The notes under the pieces: model-generated
Databases searched by the model: none
Told to the model about the DNA's origin: nothing
The model's input: the letters and a program-made list of their open reading frames with translations, nothing else
Position numbers and translations under genes: made by a program
Part shown: one piece after another, positions 26,395 to 39,889 of the stretch
Numbering within the stretch: the first letter of the stretch is position 1
How the letters are laid out: each line of letters begins with the position of its first letter
Origin: Acanthornis magna
Lineage: Eukaryota > Chordata > Aves > Passeriformes > Acanthizidae
Assembly (NCBI GenBank): GCA_036785705.1
Contig: JAWUZG010000018.1
Span: 6,173,501 to 6,237,500, forward strand
Length of the DNA: 64,000 nucleotides
Direction: 5' to 3'

Positions 26395-27136
26395 TCCGCG
26401 CCGAAACGCCGGCACACACGGACACGGGCACGGGCGCTCGCACCCCGGGGAGCCGCGGCGGGGACGGGTCTCTCGGCGGCGGCGGAGCGCGCCGCTTGTG
26501 AACTTTCACGCAGAGCTCCAGGGAGTGGCTTTCCGACAGCGTCCGAGCAAGGTTCACGCTGCCTCTCGGGGCGGGTGCGCTGCAGCACGAGGGGCGCTGA
26601 GGGCGAGCACCCACCGCTGTCTCTTTGGACACGAGGGATGCCTTTGGTTTGGCCGTCCGTCCCAGGAGGCTGCAGTGGAACGGTCAGAAGGGTCTGTGGT
26701 CAGCAGCTGAGAGCCGAGGAACAAATGAAGCAGGTGCAAAAATATGATTCTTGTCATTAAAAGAAGAAGCGCTTCCGTGGGTAAAGGGACCCTGTCCGTT
26801 CTTCTGCCCCTCAGCTCCCAAGAAGCACCAGGCTCATCACCTGCATTTTTCCAGAGCCAATTGCTAATCCATCGTTGCCCGCTGTGGGGAAAAGTGGCTC
26901 GTAATTTGGGATTGATCCACGGCAACCCCAAGAAAAGCTCATGGCAGCATGGTCACAACCAGGAGGGGCGATGACTGGAGCTTCAGCCTACGGGTGAAGC
27001 GGTGGAAGACTCAGCCACCACAGACTGGGTGCTCTTCCTGCTTCACTGCAGTGTGCTGTGTAACTGTGAGTAAATTGGGGCTGGTGAAACAGTTTGCCTC
27101 ACATGCTGTGAAGAGGACACAAGCCAGAAACCCAAA

Positions 27137-27215
27137 ATAATTGAGGCTGGCAGGGACCTCTGGAGAACTCCTGCTTCAACCTGCTGCTCAGTCCAGGGCC
27201 AACTCTGGAGGTGAA
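27137..27215 (-). mobile_element. Short CR1-like fragment
   Basis: TGAGGCTGGCAGGGACCTCT followed by GGAGAACTCCTGCTTCAACC and CTGCTCAGTCCAGGGCCAA matches the antisense 3'-terminal region of a CR1 subfamily that usually reads GGTTGGAAGGGACCTCTGGAG. Only about 80 bp is recognisable. Confidence 0.6.
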
Positions 27216-30200
27216 TCTAACTTCACAGTAAGATAAGGATACTCAGGCCTAAATGTAAAAAAACAAGTTTGAAAGACCATTGAGGAAAGTAATGACTCCA
27301 GGTATAAGCACCTTAGAGAAGAGATCTGGGCTGGGTAAACGCAAGGTGAGTAAAGTTAATAAACCAGCTTTAGTTGTAATCTGCCTTTACCCTAATGGCC
27401 TAGGAAATTAGGATTAAAAAGGCTTTTCTAGGAAGATTAATAGAAAAAATAGTATATCCACTGGTTTAACTGTACCATTTACAGGCCTGTGATGACTACC
27501 ACAATGACCTAAAGTGACCTGGTTATACCAAATTCATGTAAAAATTTCTTTCACCAAGCTATATGATTACATATTAGCTGTACACCTTCAGTGCTAGAAG
27601 ACCTATGGTAACCACATGCCCTGCTATTACTGTAATAGCTTGAACTAGAATGCAGTTTCAAATTCAGGATGACTCTCCATTTCAAAAGAAATACAGAATA
27701 AAAATTTAAATCGTGTTTTTTAAAAATCAGATGTGTTTTTTCTGCAGCTCGTAATAAAGTCCTCTTTCAGAGTTCCAAGCACAGCCCCACAACCTCAAAA
27801 CAAACTCTGTACAGCCTTCCCCCTTGTTTTTCCAGCACAGTGTCTGAACTAAAAGAAGATATTGCCCATTCTCTAGGAATCTCCAGCTGCCAGTTTTGGA
27901 GATTCTGTCCCAAACACCCTGCCAACAGGAGCCCAAGCAGTGACAGAAACTCAGGCAGGCAGCATCACATGACCCAGGTCACCCAGTAGCTGCCTCTGAG
28001 ACTCTCGAAGGGGTCATGTATTAAATTCACTCCTGAAGTACATCTTGTGTAAAGAGCAAGTAAATTTTTGGTCCCAGATCTTGATTTCTGGACACAATAC
28101 CAAAAACTCAAAAGGCCTAGAAGAAGCTATAGGGAGCTGTCTAAGGAAGGTGAAACACGAGCATGAGATGAGACTTTGCATCCATTTAGTTTCCTCATGG
28201 TGTCTTATCCATCTGAAACACTACCTTTGTAAGGCAAAAAACATCTGGGTTTAAGTGAGCAGAAAGTTAACTTTCCAGACAAAACCCTCTTGTAAACTGG
28301 TCTCAATGACATCTGTGGTCAAACACTTGTTTGAATCACTGCTATTCGGTCATGTTCTTTAGGGACACAGAAGTTGGGCAGTGATTCAACAGATCACAGA
28401 AGACACACAAGCAGAAAGTCATTTGTGTTGGAATAATGGTTGCATATTGAGCGAGTCACCTTCCATCTTTTGGACCTCTGCAGAAAAAGGAACAAAAGAA
28501 AAAACGCAATGCTGAATTGTTAAGAAAACACTGACCAACCACAACTGTATCAACCAACATGAAGGGGTCATTTGCCCATTATTAGGAATACAATAATTTT
28601 GATTCTTACATCATGGCCTGTCTCCTGTGTAATTGTGACGATTACCTACAGTTTGTAGAATAACCTAAAAGTATTCAGAAGAGATGGAAGGGCCCAAGTC
28701 CTTACATGTTAAAACTGGCAAGCAAAACCTAATATTCATCTGAACGAATACAGCTGGACTTTGTCATGCTCATCTATTTTGCATTCACCACTGTGTTTGA
28801 CAGGTTGGGCTCCCATGAGCAGCAGCAAAGAGATGGCAACATGCACATCCGTAAGAGTCAAATTCTCTGTATCTGTCAGTTACTGACATTTCCCATAATA
28901 AGACATAAAAAGGAAAAGAAAACCAAGCAGTTGTTGCAGAATTAATGAAGCCTGGTTCCCTCCAGCCTTACACTTTATGGTCAACTGCAAGGTCTGCTTG
29001 AGTATTTCCCCACTGTCAGAATGTCTTTTCCATGATTTTCACAGGAATATAGCAAACCTACTAATAAAGTTCTCCTTGTCTGCCCAATCACAAAACTTGC
29101 CATTTATTTTTGTGATCACCCCCAGTTTGCCAAATTAGTTGAAATTGTCCTAAGGGTTCAGAAGACTCTGACCAAGGTGGATGGACAGATACGCAGCCCA
29201 GTGAATCATTCACTGACAAGGACTAATCACACAGGCCTTTATTCCTGAGCAAGTTAATTAAACATTTCACCTAAAGAATGCTGAAGCTGAGAGAAGTGAA
29301 TGTAATTCTTATGTATGAATTGTGGGACTTGAGTACATGGGGATGAATCACTCAACCTATAACTGTACTTGTCACTAATTGAATTCCTTAGTATCAGGCT
29401 TTTAAGAGGTCGAGGATTTAATGGAACCCAAAGTAACTTCTCCATTTTCCCCTCTTTAGAGATTATCATAACCAAGACAGATGTGTGGGCACTACTGTGA
29501 AAATCTTTGCACCATCTCTTGTCTCTGCCACTTAGTGAAAGGCTTTTTTGCCTGGCTACTTCTTCAATGGCTGTTGAAGCTGGTTTTACATCAACCAGAT
29601 TAACACACACTTACTGAATATTGCAAGCTAATAAATAATGCATGCTTAATATATCAGTGATTCACAATAATAAAATGTATCTCTAGACTAGGGATGCTGT
29701 AGAAACAATACCCATATGGCCTTATTTCACTGTGGTGCACACTTAATGACAGTAGAGCTTCAAAATATGAGTATCGAGCAGATTGGATGAGAACACTAAA
29801 GTTTGCAAAACTGGAAAGGAAGCTTCATTATATAACTCCCATTAATGCATTCAAAGTCCTGTAGCTAAGTCCCCTAAGGGATAAAATGATGTCTTTGTTT
29901 TGTCCAAAGTCAGGGGACTGTGTCACAGGTCAGGGCCCAGTTGAGTTAGGTAGGTACTGTACAAAAAGAGAAAACAAAGGTTGCTCCAGCTTCCATCCCT
30001 AATGTTTGGTTATGCAAAGGACAATCAAAACAACATACTTCTAGTCCAAAGCATGACCAGCATATCTAATTCCTTCTTATTCTGTTGTGACTATTCTAGG
30101 TGAAATGCGAACATGAGAGAACAGAAGTGCTACTGATTTTTATAGGTTTGTTAGCATCAAGTTTGTTAATAAAAGGAGGAAGCTAACTTACAGACTAGAA

Positions 30201-32045
30201 AATGTAATTTTGTCTAGAAAGCCCAAGCAAGCTGAGCAATGTAAGAGGCCAACTCTGATAAGTGAGGAGCTCTCCCAGTTTCAAATCTTGTTTAACTTGA
30301 ACTTCTTAAGGGTTGCCAAAGGATGGTTTAGATTTAGCTTAAGGATTCCTAAAATAAAGAGGCTTCCCTAAATGTCTGTAACCTTTTGTGTCTTTTATAA
30401 ACTCTGGCTCAGCAAATACACAGGGGCAAACAAAAAGACAAATAACCGAGTATCACACATCTCTAAGCTCCTCTAGTCCCAAAAAAGAAATAGAAAAGGC
30501 TTGAAAAAAACCAGTGTGTCGTAAATCAAAGGCAAATTTCTTCCTGTTAATGGCAGAATTATTAGTGCTATACTAATAACATTTACTCACATTTTTACAG
30601 ACTGTCAGATTAGATTAAAAGACTTCAAGTACCCCATTTTATTTTTACCAGATTTATTTCTGATCAAATACTAGAAATATTACAGAAAGCTTCAAATTCT
30701 GCTCAGGAAGAAGCCAAGATGCAATGCTAATATTCCTTTTGCTTACAAATAAAAATATTGATAACAATTTGTTACATGTTTCACCCTCATAGCTGCCTTA
30801 GGTTGATAAATCAAGATGACTGCAAATGCACAATATGGCAGAAAATCACAGAAGAATTCCCATTTAAGCATGCTCCTTGTACATTGTTCACCTCTTTTAA
30901 AGGTTGATTTAAATTAATGCATCAAGATGCATTTAGCATACCTTATTCTATTCATTAGATACAAACCAATTTCCAGTTACATTGTGTTTGTGTTAACCAC
31001 ATCATTAAAAGCACAGTGACCTGCAGCTTTTTTGACAAAATGCTCATGCATGAAAGCAACTTAAGCTCATGTTTATCAAAATGCCCAACTCCAAAACACC
31101 TTATTATTCACTCTGACCATATCATAAGCTACCAAATTTACAAACAGCAAGGCTTTATTGCCTTGTTACTCAATTAACAAAACCCAAATGCTTTCTTCTG
31201 TGTTAAATGCAAACTATTATACATATTGCCATATCCTTATGCCAAACAGCAGAGCTTTTATTTAGCTAAGCCTCTAAGGGTCCAAAATAATTTCTATTTG
31301 TATACTACAACTACCAAAAAAAAAAAAAAAGAAAAAGATCTTTCTATAGTCAACAAACAGAGGTGTTTTAACACTTTTCTCTCAATAGATACTCCATTTG
31401 AGAGAATAAAAAATGAAGCAAGTGTCAGGTTTTCTTATTCACATTAATTCATTGATACATTGCTGTCAGCAGCCAGCCCAGATGCCCACAGAAGAAAGCC
31501 TAATTAATAGGTAGCGTTCCTTGTCACTAAGAAAAAAATCTCTACTTCTGTGGGAAGTTCTGAAGTCAAAAAAAGTGAGTAACTGCCTTTGTTCTATGAA
31601 GAACTGACTAAGCTACAAAGTACATGTTCAATTATCCTGTTCAAATTTGAACAATATAAAAGAGTGGATTTCAGTATAGTGTATCATCTGTGATTATTAC
31701 AGAGGGCTCTCTCTAGGTATGGGTATACTAGCTGACATACACTTACAAGAAAAAATTTGGAAGAGCTGTAAATGATGTAAGAAAAAGCTAAATAGCTTTC
31801 AATTTTACCAGAATCAAGCTAGCAAACAGCATGTACACAGAAAAAACTGACACAACCATCCACTTGGGCAGCAGCCCATAAACAGGCAGTCACTGAGGTA
31901 GTCTAGAAACCTCATCCTTTGAGCCCATCAGTTCTCCTTTAATTCAATGAGAGTAATTGAGCAGCTCAGCACCTTGCAGGACTTTTACTAGTCAGTAGGT
32001 AAATATACACCATAATTTTGTTCAGTTCCAGCTCATAAAATGAAA

Positions 32046-32113
32046 GAGAAAAAATGTTGTAAAATTACTGTCACTGAGAAAAAATGTCATAAAATTACTG
32101 TCACTTAGAAAAA
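32046..32113. repeat. 30-bp tandem duplication
   Basis: Two nearly identical 30-bp units, starting GAGAAAAAATG and ending AAAATTACTGTCACT, lie at 32046-32075 and 32076-32105. They differ at two adjacent bases (TG versus CA), and the start of a third unit follows. Confidence 0.9.
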
Positions 32114-34472
32114 TAGGCTGACAATTAATACAAGCTGTCTTGAGCTCTCTAAGTTTTATCTTCCATCAATCAAAAGAAAAAAAAAATGCAAGTAACCTGT
32201 ATATATTTGTTATGCCACAAAGCCTGAAACAGTGGCTTAGTCTGAAACAGAAAATAAAAGATGAAGTGTAATATTGTGATGGCTATTATAATATTATCTG
32301 TCTTCAACCTTCATAATTTCTCATCAGCAATTAATGAGCAGAGTTCTGAAGACATGAGAATTGGATTCATTGTCTACACCATAACAGCTCACAAGAGAAC
32401 AAAACGTTTTTCTTTTATGTGGCCAGCTAGACTGTGGGAACTTGTTTTTCACAGAATAGCTTTGCATTCATGTGTTTTCTGCCCTAAAATTTCATGGAGT
32501 GTATTTGGCAAAATATGGAAAGCTGAGAAATATTTGGGTATTTATATAATCAAAATGTGGTGTGAAAGGTGTAATCCTCAGGTTTACATTCAGCTTCATA
32601 TTTATCCATTAAGTTCCATTTATTTAAAAAATAATGTTAATATCCTACCAACCCCTTAAACTCTGCTCTAATCTTAACAGTACTTTTATCAGTGTCATTT
32701 TATTAATCAGTTTTGCTAATACAGTTGCATTTCTGAGAAAATGGTGTGAGAAAAATAAATACTAAGCTCACCTAAAACCAAACCATTCTAAATCGGTCTT
32801 AGTCTTTCGCAAAGTATCCTTGAAGGCACCATTTTTCTAGCAGGAGATGCTCCCATCTGGTAGATGTCCAGTGGGAAGTCAGTATGACATGTTTACAGCT
32901 ACCTCAATCCCCTTGAACTCTTCATGGAAAGAGCTTAGCCAGGAATGCAGATGTGAGTAGGCTCCAATTTATGGTTAATAGGTTTGGACCATAGAGCAAA
33001 TCCTTTCTATTGCAAGCATGCAGGCTTAAGTGGGTGTGGGACTGGGACCTGACTGTGTGGTCTTGCGTGCCTATTTCAAGGCATGGGGAAGGGTTTTGCT
33101 CTGAGTTTTCCAGGGAGTGTGCTAAATTTTGTCTCATGGCTGAGGTCTGCAGATACAGCACTGGCTGGTTCAAAGCCAAACCAAGAAAAATGAGAGGGTT
33201 TTTTGCAGAAGACATATTCATCTAAAACATCATAGAAGACCACACTATTTTTAAGCTGTGAAATAGATTTACTTGAAGTAACAACCTTCAGGAGTGTCTG
33301 CTTTTAATAATTAACAGAATTGTACATGAATTTTGTTTAGGTAGTATGTTTTTTTCTGAGCTGGCTTATTCTTTTTCATGTCCTTTTTTTTTCCTTGTTT
33401 GCTTGCTATAAAGATTTGTGTGGTCTCAGTGAATAGATAAAGATAAGTCTTTCCCCAAAAAAGGAAGTTACTGAAATAATTTAGCACTGTGAAATATGTG
33501 TACTATCAGATGCCAGGGAACCTGACTACCACACATTTTGGAGAAGATAATTTAAAAAAAAAAAGTCGTATGAGCAACAGTGAAAATTAAAGTAATAGAA
33601 ACATAATAGACAACTGGTGCCAATTCCTCTCCTACAAGCTATTGTTTCTGAAAAGCAAAACAGCTGGAGGCAGATGTTTTGTGTCAGTAAAAGGCTGGAG
33701 GGCTTTGGAATCACGAGCTGGGGAAATACAAAGCACTTCACACTTTCCAAGGCTCCCCTTATCGATTCCATTTCTCCATTTAAGCATTTATTTCCTTTAA
33801 GTCATTCTCGCCCTGCATTTGAGCCAGTAAAACAACAAAAAAAACCTGTCATATTTTTAACATTTTAAAAGTCGTGTTTTAACCACCACACCAGGTTACT
33901 TATATTAAGACATTATACTACTTTTCCCAAAGCAAAGGTATCTTTTATTATTGTCCTATAAACATAGGATGACATAACTACATCGAAAAAAAACAAACTG
34001 GTGCATAAATATCATACTGCTTTGAACAGCCCTCTATAAATTCCATCACTGGCATCTCATATAAACACATAGGATGAAAAGGGAAAGTATTTCTCTATCT
34101 TTTTTTGTTTTCTATGCAATATTTACTCTCCAGTCCACAGTGGCCTACTGTGAAGTTCGTTTTCACCCAGAAACTTGAAAGAGTCTGCAACTCTAAAAAT
34201 GCAGGTAGACATTTTCAATGCTCTTGGTTCCTAATTTCTAGAAAGATCAATGGCAGTTAAGGGCCCATATATGTTAGAAAATGAATTTGCATTTAGAAAT
34301 TTGGCATTAGTGGCTGTTTCAGTTTTCTTTGGAATTATCAAAAACAGGGAAGTCTGGGAAGCATCTATGTTTTTTCCATATGCCTGGTATATTGTTCACT
34401 TGGAACCTGGCAATAACTACCGCATGAGAGGTCAATAAAAGCAAATGTGTATTTGTAGGCAACAATTCACTT

Positions 34473-34628
34473 GCTCAGAGAGGCTGTGGACTCTCCATCC
34501 CTGGAAGTGTTCAAGACCAGGCTGGATGGGGCTCTGAGGAACCTGGTGGAAGGTTTCCTGCCTATGACAGGGGGGTAGAATTGGATGAACTTTAAGGTCC
34601 CTTCCAACCCAAAGCATTCTGTGATTCT
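34473..34628 (+). mobile_element. CR1 LINE 3' end
   Basis: Sense-strand CR1 3' sequence: AGAGGCTGTGGACTCTCCAT, GTTCAAGACCAGGCTGGATG, GGGCTCTGAGGAACCTGGTG, GGTCCCTTCCAACCCAAAGC, ending ATTCTGTGATTCT. It is 5'-truncated. Confidence 0.95.
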
Positions 34629-35032
34629 AATCCATAAAGCTTATACAGCAGCTTATAGAGCCACAATGTTTTTGTTAGAGCTCCAGCTGTAAGATCAGGA
34701 GGCTACATGTAAAGTCTCAGTGCTAGCTTTAGCAAGTGTCATAGTCGTCATGTCTTCAAAGAAAGACTGAAAACACAGAACAAATTAATCCTCTAGACTC
34801 AGGATACTGGAAGACAAAGAAAGAGGGATCAGGAATTTCATTTTAATGCCACATTATTTAAGACATTCTCATGATTTTTCAACATTTTCGTTTTTCTTTC
34901 ACAGTGCTGTGGCAGAAAGGTGTAGCATGATTTTCTCACAGTCTTCTCCTGCCTGAAAAAACTTGCAAAAACACTTTGTGGTTGTTACTTTACTGGACCT
35001 GAGATGATTGCTTCTGCTTTTGAAACGATACT

Positions 35033-35166
35033 GAGAATCACAGAATCATGGAATGGTTTGGGTTGGAAGGGATCTTAAAGATCATCCAGTTCCAGCTAGA
35101 TGCCATGGGCAGGGAACCTTCCACTAGATCAGGTTGCTCAAAGCACCATCCAGCCTAGCCTTGGGA
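35033..35166 (-). mobile_element. CR1 LINE 3' end
   Basis: It begins GAATCACAGAATCATGGAAT on the plus strand, continues GGTTTGGGTTGGAAGGGATC and ends near CCATCCAGCCTAGCCTTGGG. It lies about 0.4 kb from an oppositely oriented CR1 end at 34473-34628, so the two form an inverted pair. Confidence 0.93.
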
Positions 35167-38100
35167 AGTAATTTTTATGAAAAAGGAACCTTAACTAGAA
35201 TTCTTTTTTCCGACTTTGGTTGATAATTCTGTATCCCCTGAACTATAGAAGACAACTAGAAATCTGGGGGAAATGACATTAAAAACACCTAACAAAACAA
35301 TTCTGCCTAGGGCTCATGAAACAATGTTTGAAATCTGAATTTGCATCATCCAGACTGTAAAAATTGAGAAAGAAACAGAGAATGACTTTTATATACACTT
35401 TAGTGACAAAACTACTGCTAAATTCCCATGCTTCACTCTAATTTTATATATGATTCAGAGTGTAGCCAGAGAAGTAGTACATTTATCCACCAAAATACTT
35501 AAAATAAATACGATTAAAAAAACCCAATCAAACAGAATGATCATATATTTTCTTCCAAGACAACTTGCTCAAAAAAAAAAAACAGTAAGCCCACAGATTT
35601 GTTTCTGCTATTGTAAGGATTCTGCAGTTTTAGTCTGCTGTAATCATATAAATTCATCCATCAATAAACATAACTATTGTAAGTCTTATTCAAGGCAAGC
35701 CATTAAAAATACCTGAATGGTTGAGCAAAAATAGCAATCTGAAAAGCAAATAAACCATCCACAGCTATTTTTATAAGACTGAAACCACCTACACCATACT
35801 GTCAAAAATTACTTTTCCCTATGAATTTTAAAACTGTTTTGTGTGGCAAAAATAATCACCCTTTGTGCCTATAGTGCAGTGTTTATATGTTTTCCCTTGT
35901 TCAGTTTTTGATACAGGAATAATTCATTGTTCCTGCAATTTTCCAGCAGTAGTTTCAGCTCTTGTAGTTTCAGCCTGCATAGAACCGCATCAAAGGATAC
36001 AAATCTTCTGGTTTGGAAAGAAAAAAATCTGAAAAGAAAAAGATTTCTCATGGGGTCTCTGTTGTCAGCAGAAAATATTAGTGAAGAGATTTAGTTGTAG
36101 ATAGCTTGATACAGATTTTTTCTCATCCTCAGTGTATTTCTACCACTTTATTTTCAAAGTATCTTAATTTTCTAGGTTTTCCACCATGGCTGCATTAGTA
36201 GTTATCCCTAGGGATATGAGTATTACTGTGAATCAGGTGCAAACTTGGTTTTTTGTTTTTTTATATTGCCCAAGTATCTTTCCATATCTAAAACCAGTCT
36301 AATTCTTTGTCAAACTGTGGAATATTGCACATGGCTCCTGGACTTCATTAGTTTGATCAGTCACCACAGCAGCATTTGATACAGTGCATGTCACCGTTAG
36401 GTTAAAAATTATGGAAAATATGTTGAATACATTACTGATTTTGCAATTAAAAAACAAAACAAAAAAACAAAAAAAACCAAACCTAAACCAAATCAGTAAA
36501 GGAAGATCCTATACCAAGGCTCACAAATCAGTAGAGACCTTGACCACACAGTTAACTCATTTAAGTTGTCATGCAAATGGATCCACTGATTTCACCAGGA
36601 ATCTTCCTTTGCCTCCCTTGAAATAAAACACTTTTATGAAGTTTCAAAAACTGCTAAAATGGTGCAAATACTGACTTCATGTCCATTGCATCCACTAAGC
36701 ATTATCATTTCAGAGAATTATTAACTTCATGGTAGTATTTCCCGTACTAATGATGCCTCAATGTAAGCTGTCGTATTGGTGATCTGGACTTTTGACTTCC
36801 AACTTGCCCTACAGCCTTATTTGTGCTGTGACCCCAGAGCCGGGTTGGAAACCCATTTGCAGCACAGTTAAAGGGAGTGGCCACTCAGTAATCTAAGGTT
36901 TGTAGGTCCTAGAGGGATTACACCTTAGAGACACCTGGATCCCAGGAATGCCATCAGGTCAACAGACCAGCCAAATTAAAGGATATTTCTGTGTATGGGT
37001 TATACAGAGGAGGCTGATCTAGGATAGGTCATGCAATGCAACAGAAATAGAGCTGCTACTTCTGGCCACCAAACACCTACCAGAGAATAAAAGCAGCCTC
37101 TGGCCATTCAGAAGTTTACCACCTCTGACATATACATCAAATTTAATAATGTCTTAACAGCTATAGCCATTCACTTGTTGCTTCTCCTACAAAAATGTTG
37201 GGTTTGAACCTTAGATAGTCTTACTGACAAGAAAAACAAGCCTACAGGGATCTTTTCAGTGGTTGTAAGCCTTAAATAAACTCAAGTGTAAGAAAATGTT
37301 TCATGTTCCAAGAAAGATTCCATTGGAGCCACAATGCAAATAAGCTATATTTCCTAATTTTTTTCACTAGGTTCCATTATTTCCAGTTAGTTAGTTATCC
37401 TTTCAATCTCTCCAAAAATTTTAACTTCTTCATTATGTTTATCAACTTTGAATAGTTCTGCCAATACTCCCCATCATCATCCTCATCCTGTAATTGTGGT
37501 TTCCCCGAGTTTTACACATTAAACTAGATTCACACATAGGCTTAAAAGAGACAACCCAACTAGCTTGGCTGAAGTTCAGTTGTGCCATCCCCCGCTGTGT
37601 TACTGAGGCTGCTGGGCTTATGCTGATTTACCCAGCTGAAACTCCAACAGACACTGTACTGACTCCTCCCTGAGAAATGTCTCACTGGATACCAGGAAGA
37701 GATTCACACCTATGCCTGCTTTTTCCTTAGGGAGCTTCCTGGAAAGGCAAGTCAGGATCTTTTATGAATCCTTCATAAAACATTTACTGATTAGAAATGT
37801 TCTGTACTATTTTCAATCTTCTTATCTCCTCCAGACCTCCATAAGATACATACTAGGCATCGGTGCATCCTGTACTACAAGAGCACTTTGCTTTTCAGCA
37901 GCAGAACTTCCACAAGGGTCTGTGCAACTTTCAGGGAATATTATCCCATGTGACTGGTTGTTTTCACAAATACACTTGACCAAATTCCTAGATCATTCTA
38001 AACCAACACCTTCAAATAGATAGGGCAGAAGTGTTCAGAATAGGTTCTCTTACAAAATCTAGATTTTGCCATGCAGATTGTGAACGAGGCATTTATCACT

Positions 38101-39889
38101 GAATCACTAAACACACACCTTACTTCTGTAGTTAGTTTGACCCTGCAATTTTGAGTGTTAAAATAAATAAATCTACAATAATATACTAAAAAAAAAAAAA
38201 TAGAAGACAGGTAGAAAGTTTAAGCGTCTCCCTTAAAACAAACAATAAAGAAAACATTTGCAAAGATTTGATTTGAAAGCTCATGAATGTGAACTACAAT
38301 CTCATAAAATACTGCCAAGAGTTGACCCACTAATGACAAGAAGATGAGAACACTGCCATTGGTTTAATAGGGAGCAAGATGAGGCTTTTTAGATAATCAT
38401 ACCCCAGTCTACTGAGTTAGGGCCAGACTCTGCAGGCAATCAAATACCTCCTAGAAGCTGCTGTTCTGATGAGCATGAATAGATCACATCACCTTCTGTG
38501 CAATATCATGCTTTACACTTCTCAGAATAGCATCTGCTTCTTTGATATATGTGTGTCACAAGGGTTTGGGTAGGGTATCCTTGGACAATAATATTTTAGA
38601 AGAGCTTTCATTGGCTCTATTTATTTTCCAAACATGTGCAGGTGTAGGAGGCAGAAAGGTTTGGCTCTTAATGCCACAACATTCCTCATCTGCACACCTG
38701 CACTTCTGGCTAACCATCAGAATGCTGGGAGTTGGTAACTGGCACTGCTGTATGATTAATTTTAGTGTTTAACATGTACTAGCTCTGTGTGCATCTAAGC
38801 AAATCAAAACTAAATAATATGTGGCACTATCCAACTGGCTAAAAATAGACCAAATTACATCCAATTCTTAGCCTTTTTGAAGTCAACAGAGTTAATTGTT
38901 CCAAACACCATATGTGTTGAGCTTAGGCTTGGTTACAGACCAAGTGCAGCTGTAGCACTGACCAATACAGAAAAGGGATTCATCTGGCATGTTGTCTGAA
39001 TATCCTTTTTTCCAAATCCTCAAGGAACCACGTTGGATAAGATACTTAAAAACAGTCCTCTCCTCACACAAAATTTCAACATAGCATCTGTTGTTTTACC
39101 ATATTCAACAGCAGCAAGGCCGTCCATACACACCAGATCTATGAAACTCCCACAGGATTCTCCTGTGATAGGCATGTGATACGCTGATTCACTCACTCAG
39201 GATACTTCGTTATGTGGCTGGACTGTGGTGCTGAGCTTTCTTTTCAGAGCGCTTTTTATTGCTAAAGAAACCTGTGAATACTTTTCTAGTTCTAGAAAAG
39301 CACTGGGCATACCTTTCTCAGCAACTGTTTCATATGAGAATTGAATTTGCCTCTCTGCTACATTTTTTTACGTATTTCTCAAATAACTGTCAGTAATTGC
39401 TCTTTTGTCACAATATCTTAGATGAAACATATTCAAACTAGAATTCACCAGCTATGAATGTTTCCCCCCCGCCCCTGGTTGTATTCCCATGGATTTTTCT
39501 AAGAAGCATTCTCCTTTTCAAGCCAGGCATTTCTTCCAGGCTTGATATAGTGCATTCATACATTTGTGTTTTAATTTGTGTATGATGGATGATGATGTAC
39601 ATGTAGACATCCAGCCAAAAAAGTAGCTACAAGTAGCTATCAGGCCAATGTGCATTTATTTCTGTGTAAAATAAACTAAAAATACAGCATCTCTCCTATT
39701 TTGTTGATGACAGATGTTCCCAGTCTCCAGAGGTCATCAGGTCACTCCAGCCTAGAGCCCAAGGATATCACCCAGACATAGGGATGATTTGGGGAGCAGA
39801 GAACTGAAGTTTGAGATTCAAGCTAATACAGCAGCAAGATCTCATTCTTGTCCACTGAGGAAGTGGCTAGAAGTAAAGAGTCTGAAGTG

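Larger units (their letters stand above)
25110..26650. promoter_or_regulatory. SORCS2: CpG island spanning SORCS2 promoter, exon 1 and start of intron 1
   Basis: Base composition changes abruptly from AT-rich DNA on both sides to very GC-rich sequence with dense CG dinucleotides, for example throughout 25420-25760 and 25960-26480. The island covers exon 1, the first roughly 0.75 kb of intron 1 and about 0.4 kb upstream of the start codon. No convincing TATA box is visible on the minus strand before the ATG, which fits a dispersed CpG-island promoter. Edges are judged by eye. The transcription start cannot be placed from sequence, but probably lies between about 26250 and 26600. Open reading frames of 200-400 residues in other frames here reflect the scarcity of stop codons in GC-rich DNA. 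Confidence 0.88.
26230..26650 (-). promoter_or_regulatory. SORCS2: SORCS2 5' UTR and proximal promoter region
   Basis: This is GC-rich DNA immediately upstream of the start codon. It holds the GC boxes, the CTCF-like site and the short uORF listed separately. The frame upstream of the SORCS2 ATG stays open for 62 codons to another ATG at 26415, so an N-terminally extended reading cannot be excluded from stops alone. The 26229 start is preferred because of its ideal Kozak context, the family-like MAHGGP beginning, and the signal peptide placed close behind it. Confidence 0.6.
26651..34472. other. Upstream flank, no gene recognised
   Basis: After the CpG island the DNA returns to ordinary AT-rich sequence. 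Apart from the CR1-like scrap at 27.1 kb and the 30-bp duplication at 32.0 kb, I see no repeat family, exon-like open frame with homology, or RNA gene. A divergent transcript starting from the CpG island on the plus strand is possible but unsupported. Confidence 0.6.

Noticed and set aside
25421..26632. Long overlapping open frames (up to 403 codons) on both strands of the CpG island
   Set aside because: GC-rich DNA has few stop codons. Only the 25861-26229 minus-strand segment resembles a known family and ends at a good splice donor. The others are Ala/Arg/Pro/Ser-rich shadows.
32261..32659. 132-codon plus-strand open frame starting with a hydrophobic stretch
   Set aside because: No family resemblance or gene context; AT-rich codon usage like the flanking DNA.
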